Of a stretch of 64,000 nt of DNA, positions 44,070 through 53,131 are shown in pieces. A program made the position numbers and the translations under genes. The notes below the pieces were generated by a model. It saw only the letters and a list, made by a program, of their open reading frames with translations. It was not told the origin of the DNA and ran no database searches. The stretch's first letter is position 1, and each line of letters begins with the position of its first letter. The DNA comes from Vibrio sp. NTOU-M3 (GTDB taxonomy: Bacteria > Pseudomonadota > Gammaproteobacteria > Enterobacterales > Vibrionaceae), in NCBI RefSeq assembly GCF_040869035.1, contig NZ_CP162101.1, positions 868,001 through 932,000 of the forward strand, given 5' to 3'.

Positions 44070-46475
44070 ATGCAGCAAATTAATCTCAATGGGGAATGGG
44101 AGCTCAGCTGTCTCCAAAACCCCCACATTCAGCATCCTATGATGATTCCCGGCGACCACTACTCGGCGCTGTTACAAGCAGGAGAGATTGTGCCGCCATA
44201 TTACGGATGTAATGAGGCGGATGTTCAATGGGTACGGGAGTGTGACTGGCGTATTTCGCGCAGCTTTACTGTGTCTCCCCAAACTTTACAGGCAAATGCT
44301 TGCTTGCTGACACTGTCGAGAGTCGACACCGTTGCTTCAGTATCGATCAATGGGCAGCCCGTTTTTGAGTGTTCAAATCAGTTTCGGCGCTATCAGAAAG
44401 ACATTAAATCTTGGCTTTGCTTAGGGGAGAATGTCATTGAGATCACGTTCTACCGAGCGGATGAAGAAGCGCGAAAACGAGCGGAAAAGCTGCCGTTTCC
44501 GATTCCATCTGCCATGGGGAACAATCAGATCCCACACATGAATACATTGCGCAAAACGCAGTGCCATTCGGGGTGGGATTGGGGAATTTGCCTGATGGTG
44601 TCTGGCATTTACGACCCCATTGCACTGGATTGTGTCGATAAGGTGCACATTGAACAAGTCAGTACAGAGCAACATTGGCATCTGGATGGCTCCGTTGAGG
44701 TGGTGGTCGATGTGGAATGTCGCTGTTGGCAAGCATCGGATTTACGTGTGGAGTTTGCCGATCAAATACAAAGCGCGAGAGTGAGCCAAAGTGGCACGGA
44801 GCGTTTTCGTTTTACAGTGGCTGAGCCAAGACGCTGGTGGCCTGCAGGCTACGGTGAGCAGTATCTTTATCCTTTGGCGGTTGCGTGTGATGGTCAGGTG
44901 GTGGAAAAACAACTCGGTTTACGCCAACTGGTGCTCAATACTGCTGAAGATGACATTGGTTCGGCTATGGAGTTTGTGGTCAACGGTTTCCCTATTGTGG
45001 CCAAAGGTGCCAACTGGATTCCGCTGGATGCCATGCCGTCCAGAGAATCGCGCAAACGCTATCGAGAACTACTTGAAAGTGCTGTGGCTGCCAACATGAA
45101 TATGATCCGAGTGTGGGGCGGCGGCCAATATGAAAGTGACGAGTTTTATCAATTATGTGATGAACTCGGGCTGTTGGTATGGCAAGACATGATGTTCGCG
45201 TGTTCTCTTTATCCATCAACGGACGACTTTGTGGCAGATGTTGAACTGGAGCTACAAGATCAGCTAAAACGGTTAAAAGACCATGCCTGTATTGCACTTT
45301 GGTGTGGCGACAATGAAGTCATTGGTGCCATTGGTTGGTATGACGAATCCAAACACAACAAAGTGAAATATACCGTGAACTACGACCGGTTAAATCGCCG
45401 TATTGCGGATGTTGTGGCGCACGAAGACAGCAGCCGTACTTTTTGGCCAAGTTCACCGTGCAATGGGGATTTGGATTTCGGTGATGCATGGCATGATGAC
45501 AATCGAGGAGACATGCATTTCTGGGATGTGTGGCACTCTGGGAAGTCGTTTGATGCTTATCGTCAGGTTAACCCAAGATTCTGCTCTGAATTTGGTTATC
45601 AATCATGGCCGTCTCTGGCTGAAGTGAAACAGTTCGTCCCTGAACAAGATTGGAATGTCACTTCACCCACCTTCGAATACCACCAGAAAAATCCGCGTGG
45701 TAATAGCATCATCACGGAAATGTTTACGCGTTATTTCAAGTTCCCGGCGGGGTTTGAGCAGATGTTGTATCTGAGCCAAGTTCAACAAGCCATTGCGATT
45801 AAAACGGCGTGTGATCATTGGCGCGCGATTTCTCCGGTATGCCGTGGGATGTTATTTTGGCAGCTCAACGATAATTGGCCTGTGAGTTCGTGGTCGAGCA
45901 TTGAATACAGTGGTCGTTGGAAGCAGCTTCACTACCATGCGAAACGCTTCTTCTCACCGGTTTATTTGCCCTTTGAACTGACGGAAACGCAGCTTCAATT
46001 GCGACTTGTGAATGATCTCAACCAAGAGCAATCGGTCACTGGCACTTTGGTATGGATGAGCTGGCAAGGGGAGACATTAGCGGCGTGGCCGATTGATTGT
46101 GTTGCCGAGCCCGACAGCAACATTATGGTGTGGCATATGGGGCGTGAAGAGGCGATGGCAACATCAGATAAAGGCTTCTTTTATCTGAAAACAGAGCATG
46201 GTTCGACCATACTTGAGAATACTTGGATGGCGGCGTCAAACTGGAAGTCGGTCCCTATCGCCAAAGCGAAAATCAAGATGGAGATTGACGGAGATCGAAT
46301 TCGACTTTCCACAGATAAACCTGCCTTCTTCGTCCATTTAGAGTGCGATGTGGATGGCCGCTTTAGTGATTCCAGCATGACTTTGTTGCCGGGTGAGCCC
46401 ATTGATATCACCTTCCATGGTAATCCTCGGTTTGCTGAGTCGTTACGACTGTATCAACTGGCCGATATCTGCTAA
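44070..46475 (+). CDS. GH2 beta-mannosidase, cytoplasmic
   Basis: 801 aa, no signal peptide. N-terminal jelly-roll sugar-binding domain (about 1-165, 'WELSCLQNPHIQHPMMIPGD', 'NACLLTLSRVDTVASVSING'), Ig-like domain, then the TIM barrel with 'IRVWGGGQYESDEFYQLCDELGLLVWQD' motif, the acid/base Glu in WCGDNE and the nucleophile in CSEFGYQ. Pattern and length fit beta-mannosidases, which release mannose from mannan or N-glycan oligosaccharides. It is divergent from murQ. No mannose transporter lies beside it. The exact sugar specificity within GH2 is inferred. Confidence 0.82.
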   Translation: MQQINLNGEWELSCLQNPHIQHPMMIPGDHYSALLQAGEIVPPYYGCNEADVQWVRECDWRISRSFTVSPQTLQANACLLTLSRVDTVASVSINGQPVFECSNQFRRYQKDIKSWLCLGENVIEITFYRADEEARKRAEKLPFPIPSAMGNNQIPHMNTLRKTQCHSGWDWGICLMVSGIYDPIALDCVDKVHIEQVSTEQHWHLDGSVEVVVDVECRCWQASDLRVEFADQIQSARVSQSGTERFRFTVAEPRRWWPAGYGEQYLYPLAVACDGQVVEKQLGLRQLVLNTAEDDIGSAMEFVVNGFPIVAKGANWIPLDAMPSRESRKRYRELLESAVAANMNMIRVWGGGQYESDEFYQLCDELGLLVWQDMMFACSLYPSTDDFVADVELELQDQLKRLKDHACIALWCGDNEVIGAIGWYDESKHNKVKYTVNYDRLNRRIADVVAHEDSSRTFWPSSPCNGDLDFGDAWHDDNRGDMHFWDVWHSGKSFDAYRQVNPRFCSEFGYQSWPSLAEVKQFVPEQDWNVTSPTFEYHQKNPRGNSIITEMFTRYFKFPAGFEQMLYLSQVQQAIAIKTACDHWRAISPVCRGMLFWQLNDNWPVSSWSSIEYSGRWKQLHYHAKRFFSPVYLPFELTETQLQLRLVNDLNQEQSVTGTLVWMSWQGETLAAWPIDCVAEPDSNIMVWHMGREEAMATSDKGFFYLKTEHGSTILENTWMAASNWKSVPIAKAKIKMEIDGDRIRLSTDKPAFFVHLECDVDGRFSDSSMTLLPGEPIDITFHGNPRFAESLRLYQLADIC

Positions 46476-46500
46476 CACGCGATGGTATGATTGCGCGTAT

Positions 46501-46532
46501 TTGGCCTGTTTAACGATAGGCCAATTTTATTT
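46501..46532 (+). terminator. intrinsic terminator after the beta-mannosidase gene
   Basis: 7-bp stem TTGGCCT / AGGCCAA (46501-46507 / 46518-46524), followed by TTTTATTT. Confidence 0.75.
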
Positions 46533-46553
46533 GGAATAGCCTCTATTCCAAAT
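46529..46553. promoter_or_regulatory. inverted repeat ATTTGGAATAG-CCT-CTATTCCAAAT
   Basis: Perfect 11-bp arms with a 3-base spacer, 56 bases upstream of the membrane protein gene at 46609. Too short a loop and no T-run for a terminator, so an operator is likely, possibly for the LysR regulator encoded at the other end of this group. Confidence 0.5.
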
Positions 46554-46608
46554 TTACATTGAGCTTGGGTTACTTTAGCTAAGTTGTTCAAAACTTAGGT
46601 AAACCACT

Positions 46609-47106
46609 ATGCCTGCAAAATCTTCTTCAGTGCAGCTTTCTGGACATCGGTTTACAGGGATGATGAAACGCATTGGCGCGTTTTCAATTAAATCAATTTG
46701 TCTCGTTGGCGTTTTATTCGTCGCGTCTTGGCTATTTTCTCGGCTTGGGAAAGTGCATGGCAAGTCATTGCCCGAAAGCTACTTTTCTGATGGTTATCCA
46801 ACCATTTTGACCTTGCTGGACTCAGAATTTTTCATGGGCTTTATTGCTTGTGTCACTCTCGCGATTGTCGTGTATGTGTTGTATCTGCTGTGGCAATTGC
46901 ATGAAGTGGCGGTGCATAAAGCGAAAGAGATGTCTTCTGCCCATACGCAAATTGTTTTTGCTCTATCACTTTGTGGTCTGTTCATCGACAAAGCATGGTG
47001 GGTGCTCGCCATTATTATCGCTTTCACCCGCTGGGATGTGGTGGCAAATAGTTTGTCGAGCATCATTCGTAATGGTCTGAATAAAATCAACAAGGCACAG
47101 GAGTAA
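46609..47106 (+). CDS. small inner-membrane protein, partner of the HlyD-type protein (YiaW-like role)
   Basis: 165 aa with about three membrane helices (residues about 25-45, 73-97, 118-142) and a positively charged N-terminus. It ends 6 bases before the HlyD-family gene, so the two are co-translated. The arrangement resembles the E. coli yiaW (DUF3302) - yiaV pair, but I cannot confirm homology by eye. Function unknown; it probably supports the membrane-fusion protein. Internal Met residues at 18-19 are possible alternative starts; the first ATG has an AGGT ribosome-binding site. Confidence 0.65.
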   Translation: MPAKSSSVQLSGHRFTGMMKRIGAFSIKSICLVGVLFVASWLFSRLGKVHGKSLPESYFSDGYPTILTLLDSEFFMGFIACVTLAIVVYVLYLLWQLHEVAVHKAKEMSSAHTQIVFALSLCGLFIDKAWWVLAIIIAFTRWDVVANSLSSIIRNGLNKINKAQE

Positions 47107-47112
47107 ATCACG

Positions 47113-48144
47113 ATGAAAGAGATCATGCTACCGTATATTTTGCTGTGTTGGGTTTTGGTGAAAACCGGTTTTGTTCAATGGACGTTACGTAATGCGACAG
47201 TGATGATCGGGCTAGGCGGTTTTTTGGCTTTCATGCTGTTTACGGCGCATCGCTTTTGGTCTCCGGCTGACTTAACCGACAGTACAACTGTCAAAGCGCC
47301 ACACGCGGTGCTTAGCCCATTAGTTGGTCAAGAAGTGGAACAAGTGCTGGTGACTCACAACCAACATGTGAAGCAAGGGGATCTGATTTACGTGCTCAAA
47401 TCGGAGGATACCGATTCTCAAGTGCGTGGGTTACAAGCACAAAAATTAGCGGCTGAAGCTGAGATTGTCGCCCTAAAACATCAAATCGATAACGACAAGC
47501 GAACCTTAGCCCGCTTAGAAAAGTTGAATGACTTTGCTCAGGAGCAGCAACGTGATGACGCTCGTACACGTATTGAGTCCAATAATGCCAAGGTGGCGGC
47601 TGTGTTTGCCCAGATTAAATCGATTGAAGCACAGATAGCGACAGCGGAATGGCAAAATGAACGACGTGAAATCCGCGCGCCATTTGATGGGCAGGTTTCC
47701 ATTGCAAACATCGCGGAAGGAACGCGTGTGGGGAACATGCATCTGTACAACACATCGAAAAAGTTTGTTGAAATGCGCATTGCCGATCAAACCTATGCCA
47801 ATATTCAGCCGGGACAATTTGCAGAGTTTTATGTGGATGCGTATCCGGGAGAGATCTTTCGTGGCCGGGTTCATAGCTTAACGGCTGGTACGGGGGAAGC
47901 ACGTGTTTCCGTGGTCAATGGCAGCCAACATGTGCGTCAACATATTGGGAATAATCAAGGGAGCCATGGGCGAACAGTGATCATCGAATTTGAAGAGCCT
48001 GAAGGGTACAACGTGCCGATAGGAGCCACAGGCTCTGGCTGGATTTCTGCCAGCAAACCACATGCAGCACTCGGCTTTATGGATATTATTGGCGCCGCGA
48101 CGGTTCGATTAAAGGCCTATAAAGCGTATCTATCAGCACTGTAA
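47113..48144 (+). CDS. HlyD-family membrane fusion protein (YiaV/YibH-like)
   Basis: 343 aa. One or two N-terminal membrane helices (about 5-20 and 32-48), then a biotinyl-lipoyl half domain (VLSPLVGQEVEQVLVTHNQHVKQGDLIYVL), a coiled-coil hairpin (about 105-190), the second lipoyl half ('IRAPFDGQVSIANIAEGTRV') and a beta-barrel domain. It has the plan of periplasmic adaptor proteins, but no transporter of ABC, MFS or RND type is encoded beside it, as for YiaV/YibH. It is convergent with a LysR gene only 19 bases away. Confidence 0.83.
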   Translation: MKEIMLPYILLCWVLVKTGFVQWTLRNATVMIGLGGFLAFMLFTAHRFWSPADLTDSTTVKAPHAVLSPLVGQEVEQVLVTHNQHVKQGDLIYVLKSEDTDSQVRGLQAQKLAAEAEIVALKHQIDNDKRTLARLEKLNDFAQEQQRDDARTRIESNNAKVAAVFAQIKSIEAQIATAEWQNERREIRAPFDGQVSIANIAEGTRVGNMHLYNTSKKFVEMRIADQTYANIQPGQFAEFYVDAYPGEIFRGRVHSLTAGTGEARVSVVNGSQHVRQHIGNNQGSHGRTVIIEFEEPEGYNVPIGATGSGWISASKPHAALGFMDIIGAATVRLKAYKAYLSAL

Positions 48145-48163
48145 GCATCAGGGTGGAAAGGCA

Positions 48164-48964
48164 TTATTGAATAATATGCGTTTCCACCATTTCCTGCAGT
48201 AAAGCACTCAACCATAGGATCTTGCCAGACTGGCGGCGAGAGGCTTTGATGATAAGCGCGCTGTCTATATTCAGGGTTTGCTTAGCATCGTGGTTTAAAT
48301 GCGGCTCATAACGCAAGGTAAAACAATCGTCCATCAACTGGTTCATGAGCTGATAGTTATCGACACAGATAGTCGCTTCAATGGAAGGATCGAGTTTTTT
48401 AAAGTGATCTTCATGTTCGTTTAATCCAGCCACAATGTATTTGACGTATTCACCGCTTAAGTTCCCGTTAAAGTGACCGCTACCAGTGTGAAGCCGTTTT
48501 TGATAGAGCGTTTGTGGTTTATCACCCAAAATATGAACGCCCACATCCACTTCTTCATCAAGCAGCATTTGTTCACTACCGTGGTGCCATTGTCTGAGCT
48601 CAATGATGGCGTTGGACTGTTCTCGTATAGCGCGGATCAGCGGTTTACCCATTTCAATAAGGAAAGGTTCGACAATATGCAGCGTGATTTTTTCAACTTG
48701 CATCGGGTCAAACTTTTCTGGCTCAAGAGAAAGGGAGACCTGCTCTAGCGCACCGCGTAGCTTACTTTCAATGGCCATCGCATAGCTGGTGGGGACAAGC
48801 TGAGTTTGACTGCGAACAAACAGCGGATCGTTGAGATCATCACGCAGCTGGGCCAACGTTTTGGAAACGTACGACTGTGAGCGTCCGAGTTTTTGCGCGG
48901 CCCGCTGAGTAGAACGGGTGTCCATCAAGCTAATAAAAACATGTAATGCGTTGAGATCTTTCAT
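48164..48964 (-). CDS. LysR-family transcriptional regulator
   Basis: 266 aa, shorter than usual (about 300). N-terminal winged helix (about 3-62: 'LNALHVFISLMDTRSTQRAAQKLGRSQSYVSKTL') and a shortened effector domain (about 85-255). Neighbours suggest control of the YiaW/YiaV-like pair, which it faces convergently. The effector is unknown. It starts 27 bases after the ROK gene stop on the same strand, so it could be the last gene of that operon. Confidence 0.82.
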   Translation of the reverse strand: MKDLNALHVFISLMDTRSTQRAAQKLGRSQSYVSKTLAQLRDDLNDPLFVRSQTQLVPTSYAMAIESKLRGALEQVSLSLEPEKFDPMQVEKITLHIVEPFLIEMGKPLIRAIREQSNAIIELRQWHHGSEQMLLDEEVDVGVHILGDKPQTLYQKRLHTGSGHFNGNLSGEYVKYIVAGLNEHEDHFKKLDPSIEATICVDNYQLMNQLMDDCFTLRYEPHLNHDAKQTLNIDSALIIKASRRQSGKILWLSALLQEMVETHIIQ

Positions 48965-48991
48965 CTTATTCCTGAAGCATGATTGGGAATG

Positions 48992-50116
48992 CTAAATTCC
49001 AAGGGTACGGAAAACTGGATACATACACGCCCCATAAGTATTAAGAGATACGCCGACACGCGTTGCTGAAATCTGAGCAACTGGATAGTCACGTTGGAAG
49101 AGCTTCCAACTGGCTTCTATGTTCATTTCCTTGATAATGGCATTGCTTAAATGGGGCGGACATTGGCCGCCGAAAATGACGCAGTCAGGATCCAACCAAC
49201 CGATGGTCAGAACGATTAATGGTTTAAGATAATAGGCTGTCTCTTTTACCCAATCACTGACGATAGGATGTGAAGAATCTGGAATATCGGCCGGAGACTG
49301 GCAATCGATGCCTGATTGGTCAAGCGATTGCATCAGCTTTCTAACGGTTGGCCTCTTTTCATCGCCGATAATTGTGTAATAGGTGCCAATCTCACCGGCA
49401 TTCAAGCGGCTGCCACGATAAAGCTGACCATTGACGATGGCACCTCCCCCAACCCCATGGCCGATTTCGATCAGTACCATATTTTTCACTTCCGGCCAGC
49501 AACCGGAGTAAAACTCACCCACAACGGCCGCATTACAGTCGTTGTCTATCCACACTGGCCAGTCGAAAAACTCACCAAACTTCTCTGTGAGAGGTTCGGC
49601 TCGCCAGTGTGCTAGTGGCTGGATGGTATGTATAGTTTTTCCATCTCCATTGGCTGGACCGGGCATGGATACGCCAATCCCGAGAACCCGTGCTCGGTGC
49701 AGCTTGTGTTTATCAATCAAGCCTTGAATGAGTCCATGAATGCTCGTTAACACTTCATCGATCGGGGAGGCTTCTTTGTAGGGGATATTGATTTGCTCTA
49801 ACACTTCACCACAAAAGTTAGACAACCCAATTTCAATGCGTTGGATTTGAAATGAAACGCCGAATGAGAATGCACCATAAGGGTTCAGCTCTAAAGGAAT
49901 GATGGGTTGACCTCGGCCAATCCGTTCCCTTTGTCCTTCCCGAATTAGGTTCATTGCCAATAGTTCTTTTGAAAGGCTGGTGACACTCCCACTTCTTAAA
50001 CCTGTCAATTCAACTATTTTGGCTCTGGAGACAGAGCCATGCTGACGGCAGGTTGCCAAAAGCTTTTTTTGTCCGGGTGTGAGTTCGAGTTGAACGGGTT
50101 TGATTGGCTGTAACAT
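48992..50116 (-). CDS. ROK-family transcriptional repressor
   Basis: 374 aa. N-terminal winged helix (about 10-65, 'HGSVSRAKIVELTGLRSGSVTSLSKELLAMNLI') fused to a ROK sugar-kinase-like domain with the GIGVSMPGP segment and the pattern 'VWIDNDCNAAVVGEF ... EIGHGVGGG'. The usual zinc-binding Cys cluster of NagC/Mlc is not evident. It lies after the GDPD gene and opposite the ABC importer, so it probably represses that cluster and is released by a sugar or sugar phosphate. The GDPD gene ends 10 bases upstream, so both are in one operon. Confidence 0.87.
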   Translation of the reverse strand: MLQPIKPVQLELTPGQKKLLATCRQHGSVSRAKIVELTGLRSGSVTSLSKELLAMNLIREGQRERIGRGQPIIPLELNPYGAFSFGVSFQIQRIEIGLSNFCGEVLEQINIPYKEASPIDEVLTSIHGLIQGLIDKHKLHRARVLGIGVSMPGPANGDGKTIHTIQPLAHWRAEPLTEKFGEFFDWPVWIDNDCNAAVVGEFYSGCWPEVKNMVLIEIGHGVGGGAIVNGQLYRGSRLNAGEIGTYYTIIGDEKRPTVRKLMQSLDQSGIDCQSPADIPDSSHPIVSDWVKETAYYLKPLIVLTIGWLDPDCVIFGGQCPPHLSNAIIKEMNIEASWKLFQRDYPVAQISATRVGVSLNTYGACMYPVFRTLGI

Positions 50117-50126
50117 GCACGTTTCC

Positions 50127-50957
50127 TTAGATGGGCTCCATTCCTGCCTTTTTGATCATGGCAACAAGCATATCAATATCATCATGGCTTAGCATGTCAA
50201 TTAATCCTTTGCTGATCCAGTCAGTTATTTCACTTTCTACATCATAGCCATAGTAGTCATTGAACCACTGCGCGGTATTAACATCATCACCTTTGTTAGG
50301 AAGAAACAAACGTGTTGTGAGTCCAGCTGATTTGTAACTTCTCAATACTTCCTCTGTTGTGAAAGGGTACTCCACGCAGACGCTGTCCGCATTGGACGTT
50401 TGCACAGCGCTCAACTGGTCAAGATAACGCGCTAAGGTCACGACTTGGATTGACTGCTCTGGCAGTAGCACTTTGACTTTATTGATCAGAGAGTGGTCAA
50501 ACCCGAGCAAAATAGTGTGGTCTATCGCGCCCGGCTTACGCCTCATTATTTGGGTGTATGTCTCAGCAAATTCTTGGTGTCTGCGTCGCTGTTTCGCTTC
50601 AACCACTAAACCAACACCATGCTGGATTGCCCAGTCGAGCACCTCTTCATAGGTAGGGATCTGAGTGCCAGAAAATTCAGCAGAAAACCAACCGCCTAAA
50701 TCAAGTTGTCGCAGCTGTTTTAGTGTCATTTGCTCAACATAACCTGTGCCGTTTGAAGTCCGGTCGACACTAGGATCATGTATCACCACGATGTGTTGAT
50801 CGCTGGTCATTGCGATATCAATTTCGATACATCGCGCTCCCTTATTAAACGCGCCTTGAAAGGCAGGCATGGTATTTTCTGGATAAAACAGACAATCGCC
50901 TCGGTGAGGGTTGACGAGCACTTGCCCAGATTTTGCTACATTGAAATTAAAAGACAT
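50127..50957 (-). CDS. cytoplasmic glycerophosphodiester phosphodiesterase
   Basis: 276 aa, no signal peptide, UgpQ-like. Catalytic residues are in HRGD...PENT (residues about 18-28), EIDIAMTSD and HDPSVDRTSNG. It splits glycerophosphodiesters into glycerol 3-phosphate and an alcohol. Because it is in the cytoplasm, its substrate must be imported, most likely by the ABC importer encoded divergently. It heads an operon with the ROK regulator. The divergent control region has a palindrome AAACAATTGTTT (51065-51076). Confidence 0.88.
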   Translation of the reverse strand: MSFNFNVAKSGQVLVNPHRGDCLFYPENTMPAFQGAFNKGARCIEIDIAMTSDQHIVVIHDPSVDRTSNGTGYVEQMTLKQLRQLDLGGWFSAEFSGTQIPTYEEVLDWAIQHGVGLVVEAKQRRRHQEFAETYTQIMRRKPGAIDHTILLGFDHSLINKVKVLLPEQSIQVVTLARYLDQLSAVQTSNADSVCVEYPFTTEEVLRSYKSAGLTTRLFLPNKGDDVNTAQWFNDYYGYDVESEITDWISKGLIDMLSHDDIDMLVAMIKKAGMEPI

Positions 50958-51194
50958 ATCTTCTTAACCTACTTTATTTAAACTTTATAAAAAAGGATAA
51001 CTTAGATTAGTCGTAATTGTGTTTTTGTGTCAACTGATAAAAGTTGAAATAAAAACAGATTTAAAAACAATTGTTTATGTTTGTTCTGGTGATCAATGTA
51101 TGATTTTTTAGTTTAAAATGTCATCAATTATTGATGTTGAAATAAACCGGAGTTATGTTTTTATAAAATAATGCTTTCAAGGAAAGGTTAATCA
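50958..51194. promoter_or_regulatory. divergent control region of the phosphodiester/ABC cluster
   Basis: Two candidate operators: AAACAATTGTTT (51065-51076, perfect) and CATCAA-TTA-TTGATG (51122-51136, perfect). TTGAAA (51137-51142) with TATAAA (51162-51167) is a possible plus-strand promoter with a long 19-bp spacer. GTTGAAATAAA occurs twice (near 51039 and 51136). The ROK regulator may bind here. AAGGAAAGG before 51195 is the ribosome-binding site of the ATPase gene. Confidence 0.5.
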
Positions 51195-52265
51195 ATGAAT
51201 GTATTAGAGCTACGGTCAATCACAAAGAAATACGGTGACTTCTATGCATCAGAAGATGTCTCTTTTAGTGTGAAAAAAGGGGAGTTTGTCACCCTGCTTG
51301 GACCTAGTGGCTGTGGTAAAACCACACTACTCAAAATGATCGGGGGCTTTTATGAACCCAGTGAAGGTGACATTTTCATTAGTGGGAACAATGTGACTAA
51401 AGTGCCGCCAGAGCACAGAGAGACGGCGATGTGTTTTCAGTCTTACGCGCTGTTTCCTCATTTGAGTGTGTCTCACAACATTTGCTTTGGCCTTGAGCAA
51501 CAAAAGATGGATAAAAGAGAACAGCAGCAACGGCTGATAGAAATTCTCCATCAAGTGGGTTTGAAAGAGCATAAAGATAAGCTGCCCGCTCAGCTGTCGG
51601 GAGGGCAGCAGCAACGTGTTGCGTTAGCGCGTGCCATGGTGACACGTCCTGAAATCATTCTTTTCGATGAGCCACTCTCTAACTTGGATGCAAAAATGCG
51701 TGAAGGCGTTCGCTTTGAAATAAAAGAGCTGCAGCGACGCCACAATTTGACCTCGATTTACGTAACCCACGATCAAGCAGAAGCATTGGCAATGAGTGAC
51801 CGGATCATTGTGCTTAATCAGGGAAAAATTGAGCAAGTAGGCACACCTGAAGACATTTATTTTCGTCCAACGAGCCGCTTTGTTGCTGACTTTATTGGGG
51901 CGGCTAACTTGCATACCGCATTCGTCGAGCCCGCATCGGAAGCGGATTCTTATGTCGTGACCTGTGATATGGGAGAGTTTTCGATACGTTCGGATACCAA
52001 ACCAAGAGGGAACAACATCCATATTTGCTGGCGTCCTGAGGATGTCACAGTCTGTGTTAAAGATGCGCCAAACAGTTTTGCGATGAAGGTGTGCTCGGTT
52101 GCGTTTCAAGGCGATTCTTTAAATGTCTTCGGTTGGGTAGGGGCGCTGAATGAGCACAAGATTAGAGTGCAATTAGCGGGCAGACTTTCAGTAAAAGAAG
52201 GGGACATACTGCATATTCAACTACCTGAATACGGTATTCGTTTCTTGGAAGAGGTCACCGTATGA
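51195..52265 (+). CDS. ABC importer ATPase (PotA/FbpC type)
   Basis: 356 aa. Walker [10 protein letters not shown] (about 37-45), Q-loop, signature [14 protein letters not shown], Walker [13 protein letters not shown] and switch His ([10 protein letters not shown]), then a C-terminal TOBE-type regulatory domain (about 240-355). The type serves importers of polyamines, iron, sulfate, phosphonates or glycerol phosphates. First gene of ATPase-permease-permease-binding protein; its stop overlaps the next start (GTATGA). Confidence 0.92.
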   Translation: MNVLELRSITKKYGDFYASEDVSFSVKKGEFVTLLGPSGCGKTTLLKMIGGFYEPSEGDIFISGNNVTKVPPEHRETAMCFQSYALFPHLSVSHNICFGLEQQKMDKREQQQRLIEILHQVGLKEHKDKLPAQLSGGQQQRVALARAMVTRPEIILFDEPLSNLDAKMREGVRFEIKELQRRHNLTSIYVTHDQAEALAMSDRIIVLNQGKIEQVGTPEDIYFRPTSRFVADFIGAANLHTAFVEPASEADSYVVTCDMGEFSIRSDTKPRGNNIHICWRPEDVTVCVKDAPNSFAMKVCSVAFQGDSLNVFGWVGALNEHKIRVQLAGRLSVKEGDILHIQLPEYGIRFLEEVTV

Positions 52266-53131
52266 ATTTAAAACCGTACTTACTGATCATTCCCGGGGTG
52301 GGGACCATTGTTGTGTTGATGGGCAGTGCATTGTATGTCGTTGTAGCACAGAGTTTTGGCTTGTTTCAGATGTCGGGTGAATCAGAATTTACCCTGCGCC
52401 ATTGGACGACGACATTGAGTGACCCCATTTTATGGCGCTCAGTCGGCTATTCCCTGCGCACTTCGATTCTTGGGACCTTAGGGGCGGTGACCTTTGCTTA
52501 TCCCATTGCATTGTGGTTGCAAAAAGATATTCCAGCAAAGCCTGCCGTGATCGGGATGTTGCGTGCGCCGATGTTTGTCCCGGGACTGGTTGCCGCGTTT
52601 TTACTGATGAACGTAATTGCTTATCACGGCATTTTTAACGAGTTGCTCATCCTACTAGGCATTATAGACAAGCCGATGCGTCTAACCAATGATGAATTTG
52701 GTTGGAGCATCATTGTTCTGCAAATATGGAAGAACTTACCTTTTGCTCTGATTCTGATCACAGGTTCCATTGCTAGTATTCGTACTGATCTTATGGATGC
52801 TGCGCTTGATTTGGGCGCGACGCGTTGGTCTCGCTTTCGTAGCGTAGTGTTCCCTTTGACGATTCCGGCATTACAAGCCACGTCTATTTTGGTGTTTATT
52901 GGAGCACTGGGAGATTTCTCATTCGCGGCCGTTGCCGGCTCTCGCAGCAGCTATTCCTTGTCTATGTTGATGAATATTACAGCCCTTCAGTATTACGAGT
53001 GGGAAAGCTCCGCGGTGATCGCTATGGTCATCATGCTGTTGGCTGCGTTTTCTGCGGTTGTGCTTACAGCAATCACCAAACCTTTTGCAACTCGCAAGAA
53101 GCCGATCGTTGAGTGGGAGAAAGAGTCATGA
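52262..53131 (+). CDS. ABC importer permease subunit 1
   Basis: 289 aa, six membrane helices. The EAA loop is visible as 'DLMDAALDLGATRWSRFRSVVFPLTIPAL'. Overlaps the ATPase gene by 4 bases (ATGA) and the second permease also by 4, so all subunits are coupled. It belongs to the polyamine/spermidine-Fe3+ (PotB/FbpB-like) permease group. Confidence 0.9.
   Translation: MNLKPYLLIIPGVGTIVVLMGSALYVVVAQSFGLFQMSGESEFTLRHWTTTLSDPILWRSVGYSLRTSILGTLGAVTFAYPIALWLQKDIPAKPAVIGMLRAPMFVPGLVAAFLLMNVIAYHGIFNELLILLGIIDKPMRLTNDEFGWSIIVLQIWKNLPFALILITGSIASIRTDLMDAALDLGATRWSRFRSVVFPLTIPALQATSILVFIGALGDFSFAAVAGSRSSYSLSMLMNITALQYYEWESSAVIAMVIMLLAAFSAVVLTAITKPFATRKKPIVEWEKES

Noticed and set aside
51624..52109. Antisense ORF of 161 codons in the importer ATPase gene
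   Set aside because: Overlaps Walker B and TOBE coding of a certain gene; composition is that of a reversed reading frame.
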